The notes: generated by a model from the sequence alone, not told the origin. 64,000 bases of DNA from Liquorilactobacillus uvarum DSM 19971 (GCF_001434935.1 NZ_AZEG01000007.1:1-64000), one strand, 5' to 3'. Positions 1 through 9,543 are shown, counted from the first letter of the stretch. Numbers and translations: made by a program.

Positions 1-49
1 CCAAAGATTTTTCCAAACCGGCCTTTATTATGGAGACTTATGTCACAGC

Positions 50-85
50 CTCTTTTTTATTTTCATTTAAAAAAATAAAAAAGAG
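50..85. repeat. AT-rich inverted repeat upstream of the sortase gene
   Basis: Arms 50-63 and 72-85 are complementary over 14 bases around an 8-base loop. The stem is almost only A and T apart from its outer end (CTC/GAG). It may be the weak terminator of a gene entering from the left. All three forward frames are open from base 1 and stop at 70, 78 and 120, so the incoming gene cannot be identified. Confidence 0.4.
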
Positions 86-103
86 TGTATTTAATATATA
101 TAG

Positions 104-120
104 ACTAAGAAAGTCTTAGT
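104..120. repeat. short perfect inverted repeat (ACTAAGA-AAG-TCTTAGT)
   Basis: Seven-base arms at 104-110 and 114-120 are separated by three bases, about 90 bases before the sortase start. This could be an operator or a small hairpin in the sortase leader. No known regulator box matches it by eye. Confidence 0.35.
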
Positions 121-210
121 GGTTGGAGAAAACCATGTGATTGTGCGAGAATGTAAACGTTGGGAAGTCGGCGATCTGTACAAGTTTATTCAGATAAAGA
201 GAGGCAGATA

Positions 211-879
211 ATGAAAAAAAGGGTAATAACTTCAATAAAGCTTTTTTCTTTAGTTTTATTATTAGCAATAGGGCTTATTTTAGTTTTCAATGAACAGATA
301 AAAGACAAGGTCATTGATAATATGACGCAGACAGTATTAAGGCGTAAAACTCAATCGGTTGCTAAGGCTAAAAAAGAAAAATCGAGTTTTGAGTTTAAAA
401 AAGTTAAACCAGCTAGTATTTCAGCGGTAAAGGATGCATGGAAAGACGATGGACAGGCGATTGGCAAGCTGGCAATACCGGCAGTCAACTTGAAATTGTC
501 GATTTTTTATGGTTTGCGCAATGAAAATTTGTTGCGAGGTACAGGGACTATGAAAAAAGATGAAAAGATGGGTCAAGGGAATTATGCCTTGGCAGGACAT
601 CATATGAATGATCCTCAGATTTTATTTTCTCCTTTAGCAAAAGTGAAAAAAGGTGATATGGTTTACTTAACTGATGGCAAAAGGGTCTATGAGTACCGTG
701 TAACGGACAGAAAAGTTGTTAATGAGTATCAAGTTCAATGGATTCAGGATGTACCAGGGGAAAAACTAGTAACACTGGTTACTTGTTTAACGGCTAAAAC
801 TGGAGAAAATAATCGAATTATTGTGCGAGGCAAGTTACTTAAAAATATACCTTTAAAAGAAACCAAAGTTTTTAGATGA
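211..879 (+). CDS. srtA: class A sortase
   Basis: Cysteine transpeptidase that cleaves LPxTG-type signals of secreted proteins and joins them to peptidoglycan. The 222-residue protein has a basic N-terminus, one membrane anchor (about residues 9-27) and an extracytoplasmic sortase barrel. The catalytic set is visible: H120 in LAGHHM, C182 in TLVTC and an Arg (R192) in NNRIIVRG. The ATG at 211 follows a GAGAGG ribosome site. An in-frame TTG at 160 would add 17 residues without a good site and is rejected. The gene stands alone, as housekeeping srtA genes often do, and no LPxTG substrate is encoded in the window. Length and the lone N-terminal anchor fit class A rather than pilus-type class C. 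Confidence 0.9.
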   Translation: MKKRVITSIKLFSLVLLLAIGLILVFNEQIKDKVIDNMTQTVLRRKTQSVAKAKKEKSSFEFKKVKPASISAVKDAWKDDGQAIGKLAIPAVNLKLSIFYGLRNENLLRGTGTMKKDEKMGQGNYALAGHHMNDPQILFSPLAKVKKGDMVYLTDGKRVYEYRVTDRKVVNEYQVQWIQDVPGEKLVTLVTCLTAKTGENNRIIVRGKLLKNIPLKETKVFR

Positions 880-1031
880 TTTTCGAACGTTTGCAAGTTT
901 TGAGCAGTATTATTGCTTATAATATTATTCAATGTTAGCATTTTATTAGAGGTTGGAGGAGTAATACTTAATTCATGTCTCTAAGTGATTGAGGATTAAC
1001 CTTCGTCCCAATTTTGAAAGGGGTTGCTGCT

Positions 1032-1250
1032 ATGAGTCAAGAAGAAAAAATTAATAGTGCAAAAGATAAAGTTGCAGGTAAGGCAAAAGAAGTTGAAGGT
1101 AAAGCAACCGGTGATAAGGCTCGCGAGACACAAGGCAAAGCACAAGGAGTTCTTGGCAAAGCCAAAGACAAGTTAAGTGATGCTAAAGATGCAGTCAAGG
1201 ACGCTGTTGACGATTTAAAAGAAAAGGTTGATAAAAAAAGCAAGGATTAA
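1032..1250 (+). CDS. CsbD family stress protein
   Basis: A 72-residue, very hydrophilic protein built from lysine/alanine/aspartate-rich helical repeats (KDKVAGKAKEVEGKATGD and similar), typical of the CsbD/YjbJ family of general-stress proteins. It has no membrane segment and no Cys or Trp, and is probably a flexible cytoplasmic protein. The molecular role of the family is not settled. The ATG at 1032 follows AAAGGGG; an upstream in-frame TTG at 1014 overlaps that ribosome site and is unlikely. The neighbour is another small stress-linked gene (GlsB/YeaQ type), suggesting a stress-responsive pair, although about 220 bases separate them. Confidence 0.85.
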   Translation: MSQEEKINSAKDKVAGKAKEVEGKATGDKARETQGKAQGVLGKAKDKLSDAKDAVKDAVDDLKEKVDKKSKD

Positions 1251-1469
1251 ACTATTTTCGGTAGTGCGCAACAATGTGAGTCCATGAATGTCGTTGAGTT
1301 ATATGTAGTTTATTTTTAGGATATATATCAATTTATAAATCGACATGGCTTTTGAAACACACTAGTTTGAAAATTGTTTAGCTGAGTAAATGTAGGGCAA
1401 TACTTTTAAGAGTTTTGTCCTGTTTCCTTTGCGAAAGTACTTGGAACTATTGAGATAGGGGGAGTTTTA

Positions 1470-1712
1470 ATGCATTGGTTATGGGTGTTGATTGTTGGTG
1501 CAATTATTGGCGCACTTGCAGGCGCGATTACCAATAAAGGTAAGTCAATGGGTTGGATCAGTAATATTATTGCTGGTTTAGTTGGATCAGTAGTTGGGGA
1601 AGCTATTTTAGGTTCTTGGGGACCACAAGTTGCAGGAATGGCTATTATTCCATCGGTGATAGGTGCGATCATTTTAGTACTAGTAGTATCATTTTTCCTA
1701 TCAAGATCTTGA
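1470..1712 (+). CDS. GlsB/YeaQ/YmgE family small membrane protein
   Basis: An 80-residue hydrophobic protein with three predicted membrane helices and the Gly-rich pattern GAIIGALAGAITNKG followed by IIAGLVGSVVGEAILG, typical of the 'transglycosylase-associated' family PF04226. Despite that name no enzymatic activity is established; members are often induced by stress. The ATG at 1470 follows AGGGGGAG. It ends just before a bidirectional terminator that also serves the convergent usp gene. Confidence 0.85.
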   Translation: MHWLWVLIVGAIIGALAGAITNKGKSMGWISNIIAGLVGSVVGEAILGSWGPQVAGMAIIPSVIGAIILVLVVSFFLSRS

Positions 1713-1763
1713 TAGGAAATTAATCATGGTGTAGCCATGACCTACCATCATATTGTAGAAAAT

Positions 1764-1831
1764 AAAAAACGCTAGAAACAAGATACGCTGAGGAATGTCC
1801 TCAGGTTTTGTTTCCAGCATTTTTTATTTTT
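1764..1831. terminator. bidirectional intrinsic terminator
   Basis: The outer stem 1764-1782 pairs with 1808-1826 and encloses a perfect inner stem CTGAGGA/TCCTCAG. T-rich runs flank it on both strands. It lies between the convergent small membrane protein gene (+) and usp (-). Confidence 0.85.
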
Positions 1832-1990
1832 GTAAAACAAATTAAAACAAATAGCAAAAGCAAGAGGTTATCAATAGTCATTAAGATTTGAGTACTAGCG
1901 ACATATTGTTCTTGTTTCAGAAATAAAACTGTTTCCCCTTGTGTTAGAGAACTGCTCTGTAAACTTCATTTTTTATAGCACTTTGGTTAA

Positions 1991-2419
1991 TCAGCGAATA
2001 ACCAAGACAGAGATTGGTGAGTATTTAGCCATGTACGCTGCTTGACTTCCAAAGTGTTTTGCCAACCCTTTTTTGGACTGTGATCCGATGATGAGTAAAT
2101 CAGGCTCGACATGAGGTATGACATCTTTAACGATTGTTTCACCAGCTTCACCTTCGGCAACGACAGCGCTAACTTTTTCAACGCCGGCTGCCTGTGCCTC
2201 ATGCTGATATTTAAGAATATGTTTTTCTAGATCAGCACGTTCACCATGAATATAATCCTTGTCTAAGGCTTCAAATACATTCATTTCATGGCTTTCAAGG
2301 ATTGAGACAATAATTAGTTCTGCATTATCATTTTTAGCTCTTCTGATAGCGTAACGGAACGCTAAAAGTGCATCGGCAGAATCATCAACACCTACTAAAA
2401 TTTTTTTAAAATCTTCCAT
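1991..2419 (-). CDS. universal stress protein, UspA family
   Basis: A 142-residue single-domain Usp fold: N-terminal KILVGVDDS strand-turn and C-terminal LLIIGSQS and SVLVIR strands. ATP-binding members usually carry GxxG-x9-G(S/T). Here the segment reads GSQSKKGLAKHFGS, so the second glycine is Ser and the spacing is one short; nucleotide binding is uncertain. It starts 46 bases downstream of mntH on the same strand with no terminator between, so the two are probably co-transcribed. That pairing recurs in lactobacilli as far as I recall. Confidence 0.9.
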   Translation of the reverse strand: MEDFKKILVGVDDSADALLAFRYAIRRAKNDNAELIIVSILESHEMNVFEALDKDYIHGERADLEKHILKYQHEAQAAGVEKVSAVVAEGEAGETIVKDVIPHVEPDLLIIGSQSKKGLAKHFGSQAAYMAKYSPISVLVIR

Positions 2420-2465
2420 TGTTCGAATCCAACTCCATTCTTATACCCTCAAAATGTATATAGGT

Positions 2466-4043
2466 CTATAATTCTTCGGCTGCTTTAAGCTTATCAGCAA
2501 CGCGTTTATTACCACGATACAAATCGTAAACTGTCCAAATCAATAATGCCAAAACAGCAATTATTAAAACATATGCAATCTTATCAGCGAAGGCTAATTG
2601 AGCCTTAGTAGCATTATCGCCGAAGAATGCTTCGATTTGGTCTGGCAATCCCTTCATGTTGAGGAATGTTAAGGCAAGAACGGAGAACCAACCTAAGATA
2701 TTTACCCATAGTGAGTTTTTAAAACGTGCTCCCATTTCAACCCGACTATTGGTCATCATCAACAAAGGAAGCATTGAGAATGGCAAAGCGAAAGCTAAGA
2801 AAACTTGTGAATTGTTCATTAAATTATTGAGAGCGGTATGTTCAGCAATTGCGCTTTGTCCGCTCGTCATACTAACACAAATCAGCACAGGAATAACCGA
2901 TATCAGACGTGTCACTAAACGACGCAACCATAAAGGCATTCTCATATGAACGAACCCTTCCATGATAACTTGACCAGTTAAAGTACCTGTGATTGTCGAG
3001 TTTTGACCGGAAGCCAAGAGGGCAACAGCAAATAATGTTGATAAAATACCGGAACGAGCAACACTTATCAAAACACCATTGCTTAGGGTTGAAGTATCAG
3101 ATAAAGCTTGAAAAAGCCCGAAGAATGATGGGTCCTTTACTGCACCAGTTTTGAAGACGGCAACACCCATGATTAGCAAGAGGGAGTTAACAAAGAAAGC
3201 TGCTGTTAGCTGAATATTTGAATCCCATGCAGAGAATTTAACTGCTTGCGCAACGTCATCTTCTTTACTGTGATCAATTTTGCGTGTCTGAGAAACAGCA
3301 GAATGCAAGTATAGATTATGTGGCATAACAGTAGCACCAATGATTCCTAAGGCACCTGTCAAGGGTGTTTCGCCACCAACACTTCTTTTGCCTGAGAATG
3401 TGTCAGCAGTCGGAATCAATCCCTTGATGACGCCACCCCAGTTGGGATCAGATAAAGCTACTTGATAGACAAAAACAACTAAAATAACTAAAATCAAGCA
3501 GACAACAATTGCTTCAATCTTCCGGAATCCAATTTTGGTTAATAAGAGCAATAGTAAAACATCAAATACGGTAATAAATACAGCAATAACTAAAGGAATA
3601 TGGAACAGAAGGTATAAAGCAATTGCGGCCCCAATAACTTCGGCAATATCGGTTGCCATGATAGCTAATTCAGTTAGAATCCACAATACAATCCCTAGTG
3701 ATTTACTGGTTCTTGCACGAATTGCCTGCGCGAGATCCATCTGGCTCACAATACCAAGTTTAGCTGCCATGTATTGAAGGAGCATCGCAATCAAACTTGA
3801 CATCAGGATAACGGACATTAATAAATATTGAAAATTTTGTCCACCAGTGATCGAGGTTGACCAATTACCTGGGTCCATATAGCCGACGGCAACAAGTGCA
3901 CCAGGCCCGGAATAAGCAAATAATGTTCTCCAGAATCCTTTTCCCTTTGGAACTTCAACAGTACTGTTAATCTCTTCTAGCGAAGGACCATTAGCATACT
4001 CTATCAGCTTATGCTTCCTTGGCTTTGAATTATTTTCGCTCAA
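2466..4043 (-). CDS. mntH: NRAMP family Mn2+/Fe2+ transporter MntH
   Basis: Proton-coupled importer of divalent metals, mainly Mn2+. The 525-residue protein has about 11-12 membrane helices with the two metal-site signatures: DPGNW in helix 1 (about residue 57-61) and MPHNLYLHS in helix 6. Start choice: a TTG at 4043 sits 7-9 bases after GAAAGGTGG, whereas the GTG at 4055 overlaps that ribosome site, so TTG is preferred. Lactobacilli use high cytosolic Mn2+ as an antioxidant, which suits the nearby pyruvate oxidase and Fur-family regulator. A promoter and a candidate metal-regulator operator lie upstream. Confidence 0.93.
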   Translation of the reverse strand: MSENNSKPRKHKLIEYANGPSLEEINSTVEVPKGKGFWRTLFAYSGPGALVAVGYMDPGNWSTSITGGQNFQYLLMSVILMSSLIAMLLQYMAAKLGIVSQMDLAQAIRARTSKSLGIVLWILTELAIMATDIAEVIGAAIALYLLFHIPLVIAVFITVFDVLLLLLLTKIGFRKIEAIVVCLILVILVVFVYQVALSDPNWGGVIKGLIPTADTFSGKRSVGGETPLTGALGIIGATVMPHNLYLHSAVSQTRKIDHSKEDDVAQAVKFSAWDSNIQLTAAFFVNSLLLIMGVAVFKTGAVKDPSFFGLFQALSDTSTLSNGVLISVARSGILSTLFAVALLASGQNSTITGTLTGQVIMEGFVHMRMPLWLRRLVTRLISVIPVLICVSMTSGQSAIAEHTALNNLMNNSQVFLAFALPFSMLPLLMMTNSRVEMGARFKNSLWVNILGWFSVLALTFLNMKGLPDQIEAFFGDNATKAQLAFADKIAYVLIIAVLALLIWTVYDLYRGNKRVADKLKAAEEL

Positions 4044-4082
4044 ATTAAATACCACCTTTCAAATTTCCTGAGCTCAGAAACT

Positions 4083-4136
4083 ATTGTACACCAAACTGTA
4101 TATAATGAAAACATTTTTTAGGTCTGCCTCATAAAA
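4083..4136 (-). promoter_or_regulatory. mntH promoter with candidate MntR-type operator
   Basis: On the minus strand, TTTTCA (4106-4111) and TACAAT (4083-4088) are separated by 17 bases. Just upstream (4113-4136) is an imperfect inverted repeat with half-sites TTTTTTAGG and CCTCATAAAA around TCTG. A DtxR/MntR-type operator is expected here from the family of the gene; the exact assignment is inference. Confidence 0.5.
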
Positions 4137-4265
4137 TAAAAAATACTGAAAAAGTTTTTTTGAACGAAACTGAAAAGTCAGGAAAAAGAATCATAGCTCA
4201 ATGTGTGGTATCTTGAGATTGGAAGATGGAGTTATAAGTTATAAATAGTGAAATGGGGAAAAGTG

Positions 4266-5144
4266 ATGCAGCAAAAGTATATGCTTTTTTTTAATCCGCA
4301 AGCTGGGAATGGTGAAGCACAACAAATAGCTGATGGTATTCAAGAAAAATTACAGTTAAAAGGGCAAGAGACAGTCCAATTAACAGCAGGGAGTCGTGAA
4401 GAAGCAATAAAAGAGTTGGTAAGTAAATTACCTCAAACAAAAAAACTGATCTGTATTGGTGGAGATGGGACACTTAATGCAGCGCTAACAGCATTTATTC
4501 GTGCTGAAGAGAGTGTTCCAGTGGGGCTTATTCCTAACGGAACAGTCAATAACTTTGCTCAAAAATGGGAGATACCATTAGATGTGGATGAAGCATTTAA
4601 AATCATTATGAGAGGGAATATGCGCCCAGTTGGGATTGGAAAATGCAATGGACAGGCAATAGTAAGTTCTTTGGTTTTTGGAAGCTTGGCAAACATCTCA
4701 AATGATGTTCGTCAAAGTGAGAAGAAAAGATATGGTTTAGCGATTTATGGATGGAATGCAGTCAAAAATTTACGTCAAAATCGTTCTTACGAGACAGAAT
4801 TTTATAATGATTTTTTCTCCTTATCAGCTAAAGTTTGGTTTTGCTTAATGACAACAACTAATTTTATTGGCGGACATCAGTATCTTAAAAATGAGGGTAA
4901 CAGTCTGCATGTAACAATGTTAAATAATATGAAAATCAGTAAGTTATTGAACTACGGATACCTTGCTTTGACTGGCAACTTACGCAAGTCGACAACATTA
5001 ACTTCATTTGATTTAAAGAAAGCAATTATAAAAACAACTGACGGCAAAGCTGCAGAAACAAGAATTGATGGTGATCCAGGCCCTAATTTGCCAGTTAAAA
5101 TCGAGTGGCTGCCTAATTTTGTGTCCTTTTTTGTACAAAATTAA
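4266..5144 (+). CDS. diacylglycerol kinase family lipid kinase (DagK/YegS/BmrU)
   Basis: A 292-residue protein with the diacylglycerol kinase catalytic fold: N-terminal FFNPQAGNG, nucleotide-binding GGDGT near residue 65, then LIPNGTVNNFA. The C-terminal half is the usual beta-sandwich. The likely reaction is ATP-dependent phosphorylation of diacylglycerol to phosphatidic acid, recycling the lipid released by lipoteichoic acid synthesis; the lipid cannot be fixed from sequence. The ATG at 4266 follows TGGGGAA. An upstream GTG at 4248 lies before that site and is less likely. It is divergent from mntH. Confidence 0.85.
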   Translation: MQQKYMLFFNPQAGNGEAQQIADGIQEKLQLKGQETVQLTAGSREEAIKELVSKLPQTKKLICIGGDGTLNAALTAFIRAEESVPVGLIPNGTVNNFAQKWEIPLDVDEAFKIIMRGNMRPVGIGKCNGQAIVSSLVFGSLANISNDVRQSEKKRYGLAIYGWNAVKNLRQNRSYETEFYNDFFSLSAKVWFCLMTTTNFIGGHQYLKNEGNSLHVTMLNNMKISKLLNYGYLALTGNLRKSTTLTSFDLKKAIIKTTDGKAAETRIDGDPGPNLPVKIEWLPNFVSFFVQN

Positions 5145-5240
5145 AGACAAAAGAATCTGTGCAACCAGTGAGCAAATATGTTCTCATGTTAACGAAGGAA
5201 GTCTTATAATGATAGTAGATTTTCCTAAAGGGGGTAGCTA

Positions 5241-6158
5241 ATGACAGAACTGATAAAGATTGGTAAGAGCGACGTTGTAGCGTCAAAATTAGGATTAGGT
5301 ACTAATAAAGTTGGTGGGCATAATCTTTTTGATGGATTAAAAGATGAGGACGGATATGCAGTTATAAAAACGGCTTTGGATAAAAAAATCTCACTTTTAG
5401 ATACTGCGTATATGTATGGCTTGGGACGTTCAGAAGAAATAATTGGCGATGTTCTTCACAACTATGATCGTTCGCAAGTTGTTATTGCAACTAAAGCAGC
5501 TCAGGATAAACATAATGATTTAAAAATAAACAATACTCCAGCTTTTCTGAAAAAAGCTGTAGATGAAGCACTCGAGAGACTGAAAACAGATTATATTGAT
5601 ATTTTTTATATTCATTTTCCAGATGAAAAAACACCAAAAGATGAGGCAGTTGGGGCTTTGGCTGATTTAAAAAGAGAAGGAAAAATCAGAGCCATAGGTG
5701 TTTCAAATTTTTCCTTGGAACAAATAAAGGAAGCAAATAAGAACGGTGAAGTTGATATTGTGGAAGATAATTTCAGTTTAGTTCATCGAAAAGCGGAGAA
5801 AGATCTTTTTCCATATCTGAAAGAGAATCATATTGACTTTGTCCCTTATTTTCCACTAGCCGCCGGCTTGTTGACGGGGAAATATTCTTTGAATGATCAA
5901 AAGAAATTTAAGAATTTTTCAGAAGCACAATATAAAAAAATTATTGATAATTTAGAAAAGGTACGAACAATAGCTGCTAAATACAATGCAACAGTTGCTC
6001 AAATTATTTTGGCATGGTATATCGCTGCGCCAAGCATAGGCATTGTTATTCCAGGTGCACGCAAGAAAGAACAAGTTTTAAGCAACATCAAAGCTGCAGA
6101 TATTAGTTTAAAACAAGAGGATTTTGTAGAAATCGATCAAATGTTTTTAGGATTTTAG
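5241..6158 (+). CDS. aldo/keto reductase
   Basis: A 305-residue NAD(P)H-dependent oxidoreductase of the AKR TIM-barrel family. The tetrad is recognisable: D54 and Y59 in LLDTAYMYGLGRSE, Lys in VVIATKAA and His in YIHFPDE. The C-terminal phosphate-binding loop reads IGIVIPGARKKEQ. The best family match is the broad group reducing aldehydes and ketones (YccK/YhdN-like); no substrate can be assigned. The ATG follows AAAGGGGGT. It ends at a very strong palindromic terminator shared with the convergent ATPase gene. Confidence 0.88.
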   Translation: MTELIKIGKSDVVASKLGLGTNKVGGHNLFDGLKDEDGYAVIKTALDKKISLLDTAYMYGLGRSEEIIGDVLHNYDRSQVVIATKAAQDKHNDLKINNTPAFLKKAVDEALERLKTDYIDIFYIHFPDEKTPKDEAVGALADLKREGKIRAIGVSNFSLEQIKEANKNGEVDIVEDNFSLVHRKAEKDLFPYLKENHIDFVPYFPLAAGLLTGKYSLNDQKKFKNFSEAQYKKIIDNLEKVRTIAAKYNATVAQIILAWYIAAPSIGIVIPGARKKEQVLSNIKAADISLKQEDFVEIDQMFLGF

Positions 6159-6206
6159 ATTGAATTTTTGCAAAAATGAGGTATTGAGAATAAACAATAA
6201 AGTTGG

Positions 6207-6254
6207 AATACACTAAAGGCTTCTAGGAGATCTCCTAGAAGCCTTTAGTGTATT
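6207..6254. terminator. bidirectional terminator, perfect 24-bp palindrome
   Basis: Bases 6207-6230 are exactly complementary to 6231-6254 with no formal loop (centre GGAGATCTCC), so the RNA forms a very long hairpin. It is flanked by TTTTAATT on the right and A-rich sequence on the left. It separates the aldo/keto reductase (+) from the P-type ATPase (-). Confidence 0.85.
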
Positions 6255-6283
6255 TTAATTATTGAGATTCATATTGAAGTAAT

Positions 6284-8932
6284 TTACTTTTTTAATATTA
6301 AACGTTGGAAAAGTTTAACAATTTCAACTATAACTAACATCATTAACCCGCCAATCAGAACAACTAACCATTGCTGAGGGGCAAGTGGGGTAACTTTGAA
6401 AGTATCATTGAAAGCTGGGACGAAAATTGTTGCAAACAATAAGATCCCAGAAATCAGGATGGACCAGTTGAACATTCGATTGTTAAAGAGATCCTTTCTG
6501 AAAATTGAACCGTGAATCGATTTTGAGTTGAATGCGTGAAACAGTTGAATCAAACCAAGTGTTGCAAAAGCCATCGTTAGAGCATCAGCGTGAATTAATT
6601 CATAAGAGTTATGGAATGGGAATGTTAGTGCTAATTGATAAACACCGAGAGTTAATCCTCCTTCAAGCAGTCCTTGATAAAAGATACTTGACATCACTCC
6701 ATCACCAAAGAAACTAGATTTGTTTCCACGCGGTTTATTCTCCATCATGTTGGCTTCGGCTTTCTCAACTCCGAGTGCAATGGCTGGGAAGGTGTCCGTC
6801 ACAAGATTTATCCAGAGAATTTGAGCGGGTGCAAAAATATCCCAACCAAGCATTGTCATAAAGAAGAGAGTGAGGACTTCACCGAGATTGGCTGATAAGA
6901 GGTATTGTATTGCCTTTTGAATGTTAGCGAAAACCTTCCGACCTTCTTTTACAGCAACGATAATTGTAGCGAAGTTATCATCGGCAAGAACGATATCACT
7001 AGCATTTTTTGAAACCTCAGTACCTGTAATCCCCATACCAACACCAATATCAGCAGTTTTCAATGCAGGAGCATCATTGACACCGTCACCGGTCATTGCA
7101 ACAATTTTTCCTTTTTTCTGCCATGCCTTAACAATGCGAACCTTATGTTCCGGAGCGACACGTGCGTACACAGAATACTGTTCGACGGTAGCATCTAACT
7201 GTTCTGTAGAGAGTTGGTCAAGTTCATTTCCAGTAATAACACGGCTATCTTTTCCATCGATAATCTGCAAGCGTTTGGCAATTGCAGTTGCGGTGTCCTT
7301 ATGGTCGCCGGTTATCATGATCGGACGTATTCCAGCTTTTTTGGCTTCAGCAACTGCATCTTTTGCTTCAGGTCTCTCTGGATCGATCATGCCAATCATA
7401 CCGACAAAGATCAAGTCATTTTCGATTTCAGAAGATTCATAACTGGAAGTAGAATCGATACCCTGCACAGGTGTATAAGCGAATGCCAAGACCCGCAAAG
7501 CCTGTTGTGCAAGAGCATGGTTAGTGTTTAAGATCTGTTCATTGTCCTTTTCTGTCAGTTCCCGTACCTTACCATCTTCTTCAATTTTGGTCGTACGTTT
7601 CAATAATTCATCTACAGCACCTTTTGTCATAATCAGCTGCTGTTCATTGTTGGAAACAACAACAGACATCAACTTTCGATTTGAGTCGAACGGAAGAGAA
7701 GTAACGCGTGGAAATTCGCGTGCAACATCATCCACAGGCAGTTTTTTATCCAAATAGTATTGAATAAGGGCTGTTTCTGTAGGGTCTCCCACAAGGCCTT
7801 GGTCTGATTTCTGACTATCATTAGCAAGGATCATTATTTGAGCCAAACGATTTTTTAGATTGAGATCGACTTTATGAGCATCTTGCAATCGTGTGTTCTG
7901 ATAAATTTTTTCAACTGTCATTTTATTCTGAGTAAGTGTACCAGTTTTGTCAGAAGCAATGATTTCAGTAGTACCTAAGGTTTCTACGGCAGGCAGTTTT
8001 CGAATCAATGCATTCCTTTTAGCCATTGCCTGAGTTCCCAATGCCAAGGTAATAGTGACAATTGCGGGCAAACCTTCTGGAATGGCAGCAACAGCTAACG
8101 AAATAGAAGTCAAAAGCATTTCAAGGATAGAAGCACGATCAGCCACGATACCGATGACAAAAACAAGGGCTGCGATGACTAAAACAAGAACACTTAAAAT
8201 TTTGCTTAAATGGATAATACTTTTTTGCAAAGGTGTAATGGACTTGTCAACGCTGTTCAGCATGTTAGCAATATGACCAACTTCTGTTTGCATTCCTGTT
8301 GCGGTGACTACACCCTCACCGGTTCCATAGGTAACGTTTGTATTCATGTAGCCTAAATTATGTCTATCACCTATGGGAAGTTTCTCTGTTTCTATGGAAA
8401 GATCATTTTTATCGACTGGAACAGATTCACCGGTCAAGGCAGCTTCTTCAATTTTCAACGAATTAGCTTTAATGAAACGTAAGTCGGCAGGAATGATATC
8501 GCCTGCTTCAAGCAAAACGATATCGCCAGGAACGAGCTCCGAACTTTTAATGATTTGGATACTGTCATCACGACGGACCCGTGAAGACGGAGTGGTCATT
8601 TCTTTTAAGGCATTGATAGCATTTTCGGCCTTAGCTTCCTGAAAGACTCCAAAAGCAGCATTTAAAACAACAACTAAGAAAATGATCACAGCATCAGATG
8701 CATCACCGGCAAAAAAGGCTATTACGGCCGCAATCATTAAAATAATAATCATTAAATCCTTAAACTGGCTGATGAACTTTTGCAAGAGAGTAGTGCTTTT
8801 TTGTTCAGTCAAAACATTGTGACCGAATTTTGCCAACCGAGCTTTAACTTCTTCATTGTTGAGACCTAGATCGGTCGTTTGTAGTTCGCTTAAGACCTTG
8901 TCCGAGGAGAGCTGATGATAATTTCGTGTCAT
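6284..8932 (-). CDS. P-type Ca2+/cation-transporting ATPase (type IIA, SERCA/PMR1-like)
   Basis: An 882-residue pump exporting Ca2+ (possibly also Mn2+) by ATP hydrolysis. Motifs in order: LTGESVP (actuator), IPEGLPA in helix 4, phosphorylated Asp in DKTGTLTQNKM (about residue 325), MTGDGVNDAPALK hinge, and NLVTD in helix 6. The Glu in IPEGLP and the Asn/Asp in NLVTD match the Ca2+ site of SERCA pumps. A cation-ATPase N domain precedes the first helix and four extra C-terminal helices follow. The ATG at 8932 follows AAGGAAGG; the in-frame ATG 13 codons upstream lacks a site. Confidence 0.92.
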   Translation of the reverse strand: MTRNYHQLSSDKVLSELQTTDLGLNNEEVKARLAKFGHNVLTEQKSTTLLQKFISQFKDLMIIILMIAAVIAFFAGDASDAVIIFLVVVLNAAFGVFQEAKAENAINALKEMTTPSSRVRRDDSIQIIKSSELVPGDIVLLEAGDIIPADLRFIKANSLKIEEAALTGESVPVDKNDLSIETEKLPIGDRHNLGYMNTNVTYGTGEGVVTATGMQTEVGHIANMLNSVDKSITPLQKSIIHLSKILSVLVLVIAALVFVIGIVADRASILEMLLTSISLAVAAIPEGLPAIVTITLALGTQAMAKRNALIRKLPAVETLGTTEIIASDKTGTLTQNKMTVEKIYQNTRLQDAHKVDLNLKNRLAQIMILANDSQKSDQGLVGDPTETALIQYYLDKKLPVDDVAREFPRVTSLPFDSNRKLMSVVVSNNEQQLIMTKGAVDELLKRTTKIEEDGKVRELTEKDNEQILNTNHALAQQALRVLAFAYTPVQGIDSTSSYESSEIENDLIFVGMIGMIDPERPEAKDAVAEAKKAGIRPIMITGDHKDTATAIAKRLQIIDGKDSRVITGNELDQLSTEQLDATVEQYSVYARVAPEHKVRIVKAWQKKGKIVAMTGDGVNDAPALKTADIGVGMGITGTEVSKNASDIVLADDNFATIIVAVKEGRKVFANIQKAIQYLLSANLGEVLTLFFMTMLGWDIFAPAQILWINLVTDTFPAIALGVEKAEANMMENKPRGNKSSFFGDGVMSSIFYQGLLEGGLTLGVYQLALTFPFHNSYELIHADALTMAFATLGLIQLFHAFNSKSIHGSIFRKDLFNNRMFNWSILISGILLFATIFVPAFNDTFKVTPLAPQQWLVVLIGGLMMLVIVEIVKLFQRLILKK

Positions 8933-9117
8933 GTTGGATAATCCTTCCTTTTCTTTTCTTAAATGTAGCATAGTACATGTGAGTTAGGAAAGTTTTATAC
9001 TCGCCTTCTTGTATTCATAAGCTAAGTCAGATATAGCTTAAATAATTGAAAAAGTTGAAAAAATTGATAGTTGTTGTTAAATTAGGGTAAAATGAGAGCT
9101 ATAAGGGGGAATTTTTG

Positions 9118-9492
9118 TTGATTAGAGAATTTAAAGAATTTATTTCGCGTGGGAACGTGATTGATTTAGCTGTTGGTGTCATTATTGGTGGTGCTTTTAC
9201 CTCGATTGTAAAGTCCTTGGTTGATTATCTTATTAATCCGCTGATTGGTGTTTTTATTGGTGGAATCGACTTTTCAGATTGGGTTTTTAAAGTTGGGGAT
9301 GCGACATTTAGGTTTGGCAGTTTTATCAATGCGGTTATTAATTTCTTGATTGTTGCATTTATTGTTTTCTTACTGGTAAAGGGAGTTAACAAATTTTTGA
9401 TTCGTAAGAAAGAAGAAGCAACAACAGTCGCTGCACCAGAGGTCCAGTTACTAGAAGAAATTCGTGATCTGCTTGAAAAACAAGCAAAATAA
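9118..9492 (+). CDS. mscL: large-conductance mechanosensitive channel MscL
   Basis: A 124-residue pentameric channel that opens on membrane tension to release solutes during osmotic downshock. It has an N-terminal amphipathic [11 protein letters not shown], a first helix [14 protein letters not shown] lining the pore, a periplasm-side loop, a second helix [11 protein letters not shown]-like, and a C-terminal [12 protein letters not shown] coiled bundle. Two adjacent TTG codons (9115, 9118) can start it. 9118 gives the family-typical MIREFKEF and better spacing from AAGGGGGA, so it is chosen. Confidence 0.95.
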   Translation: MIREFKEFISRGNVIDLAVGVIIGGAFTSIVKSLVDYLINPLIGVFIGGIDFSDWVFKVGDATFRFGSFINAVINFLIVAFIVFLLVKGVNKFLIRKKEEATTVAAPEVQLLEEIRDLLEKQAK

Positions 9493-9543
9493 TATTTGAA
9501 AGCATAGAAGAAATTATTTTTGGTTGGCTAATTCAATTATTTG

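Noticed and set aside
1-120. Open frames entering from the left edge (three frames, stopping at 70, 78 and 120)
   Set aside because: All three forward frames are open and none shows a recognisable protein end, so no partial gene can be called.
152-165. cre-like sequence TGTAAACGTTGGGA before the sortase gene
   Set aside because: Two of the last three key positions are wrong and sortase is not a usual CcpA target; likely chance.
6921-7442. 173-residue plus-strand frame inside the cation ATPase gene
   Set aside because: It lies wholly antisense to a well-conserved P-type ATPase region and has no family features.
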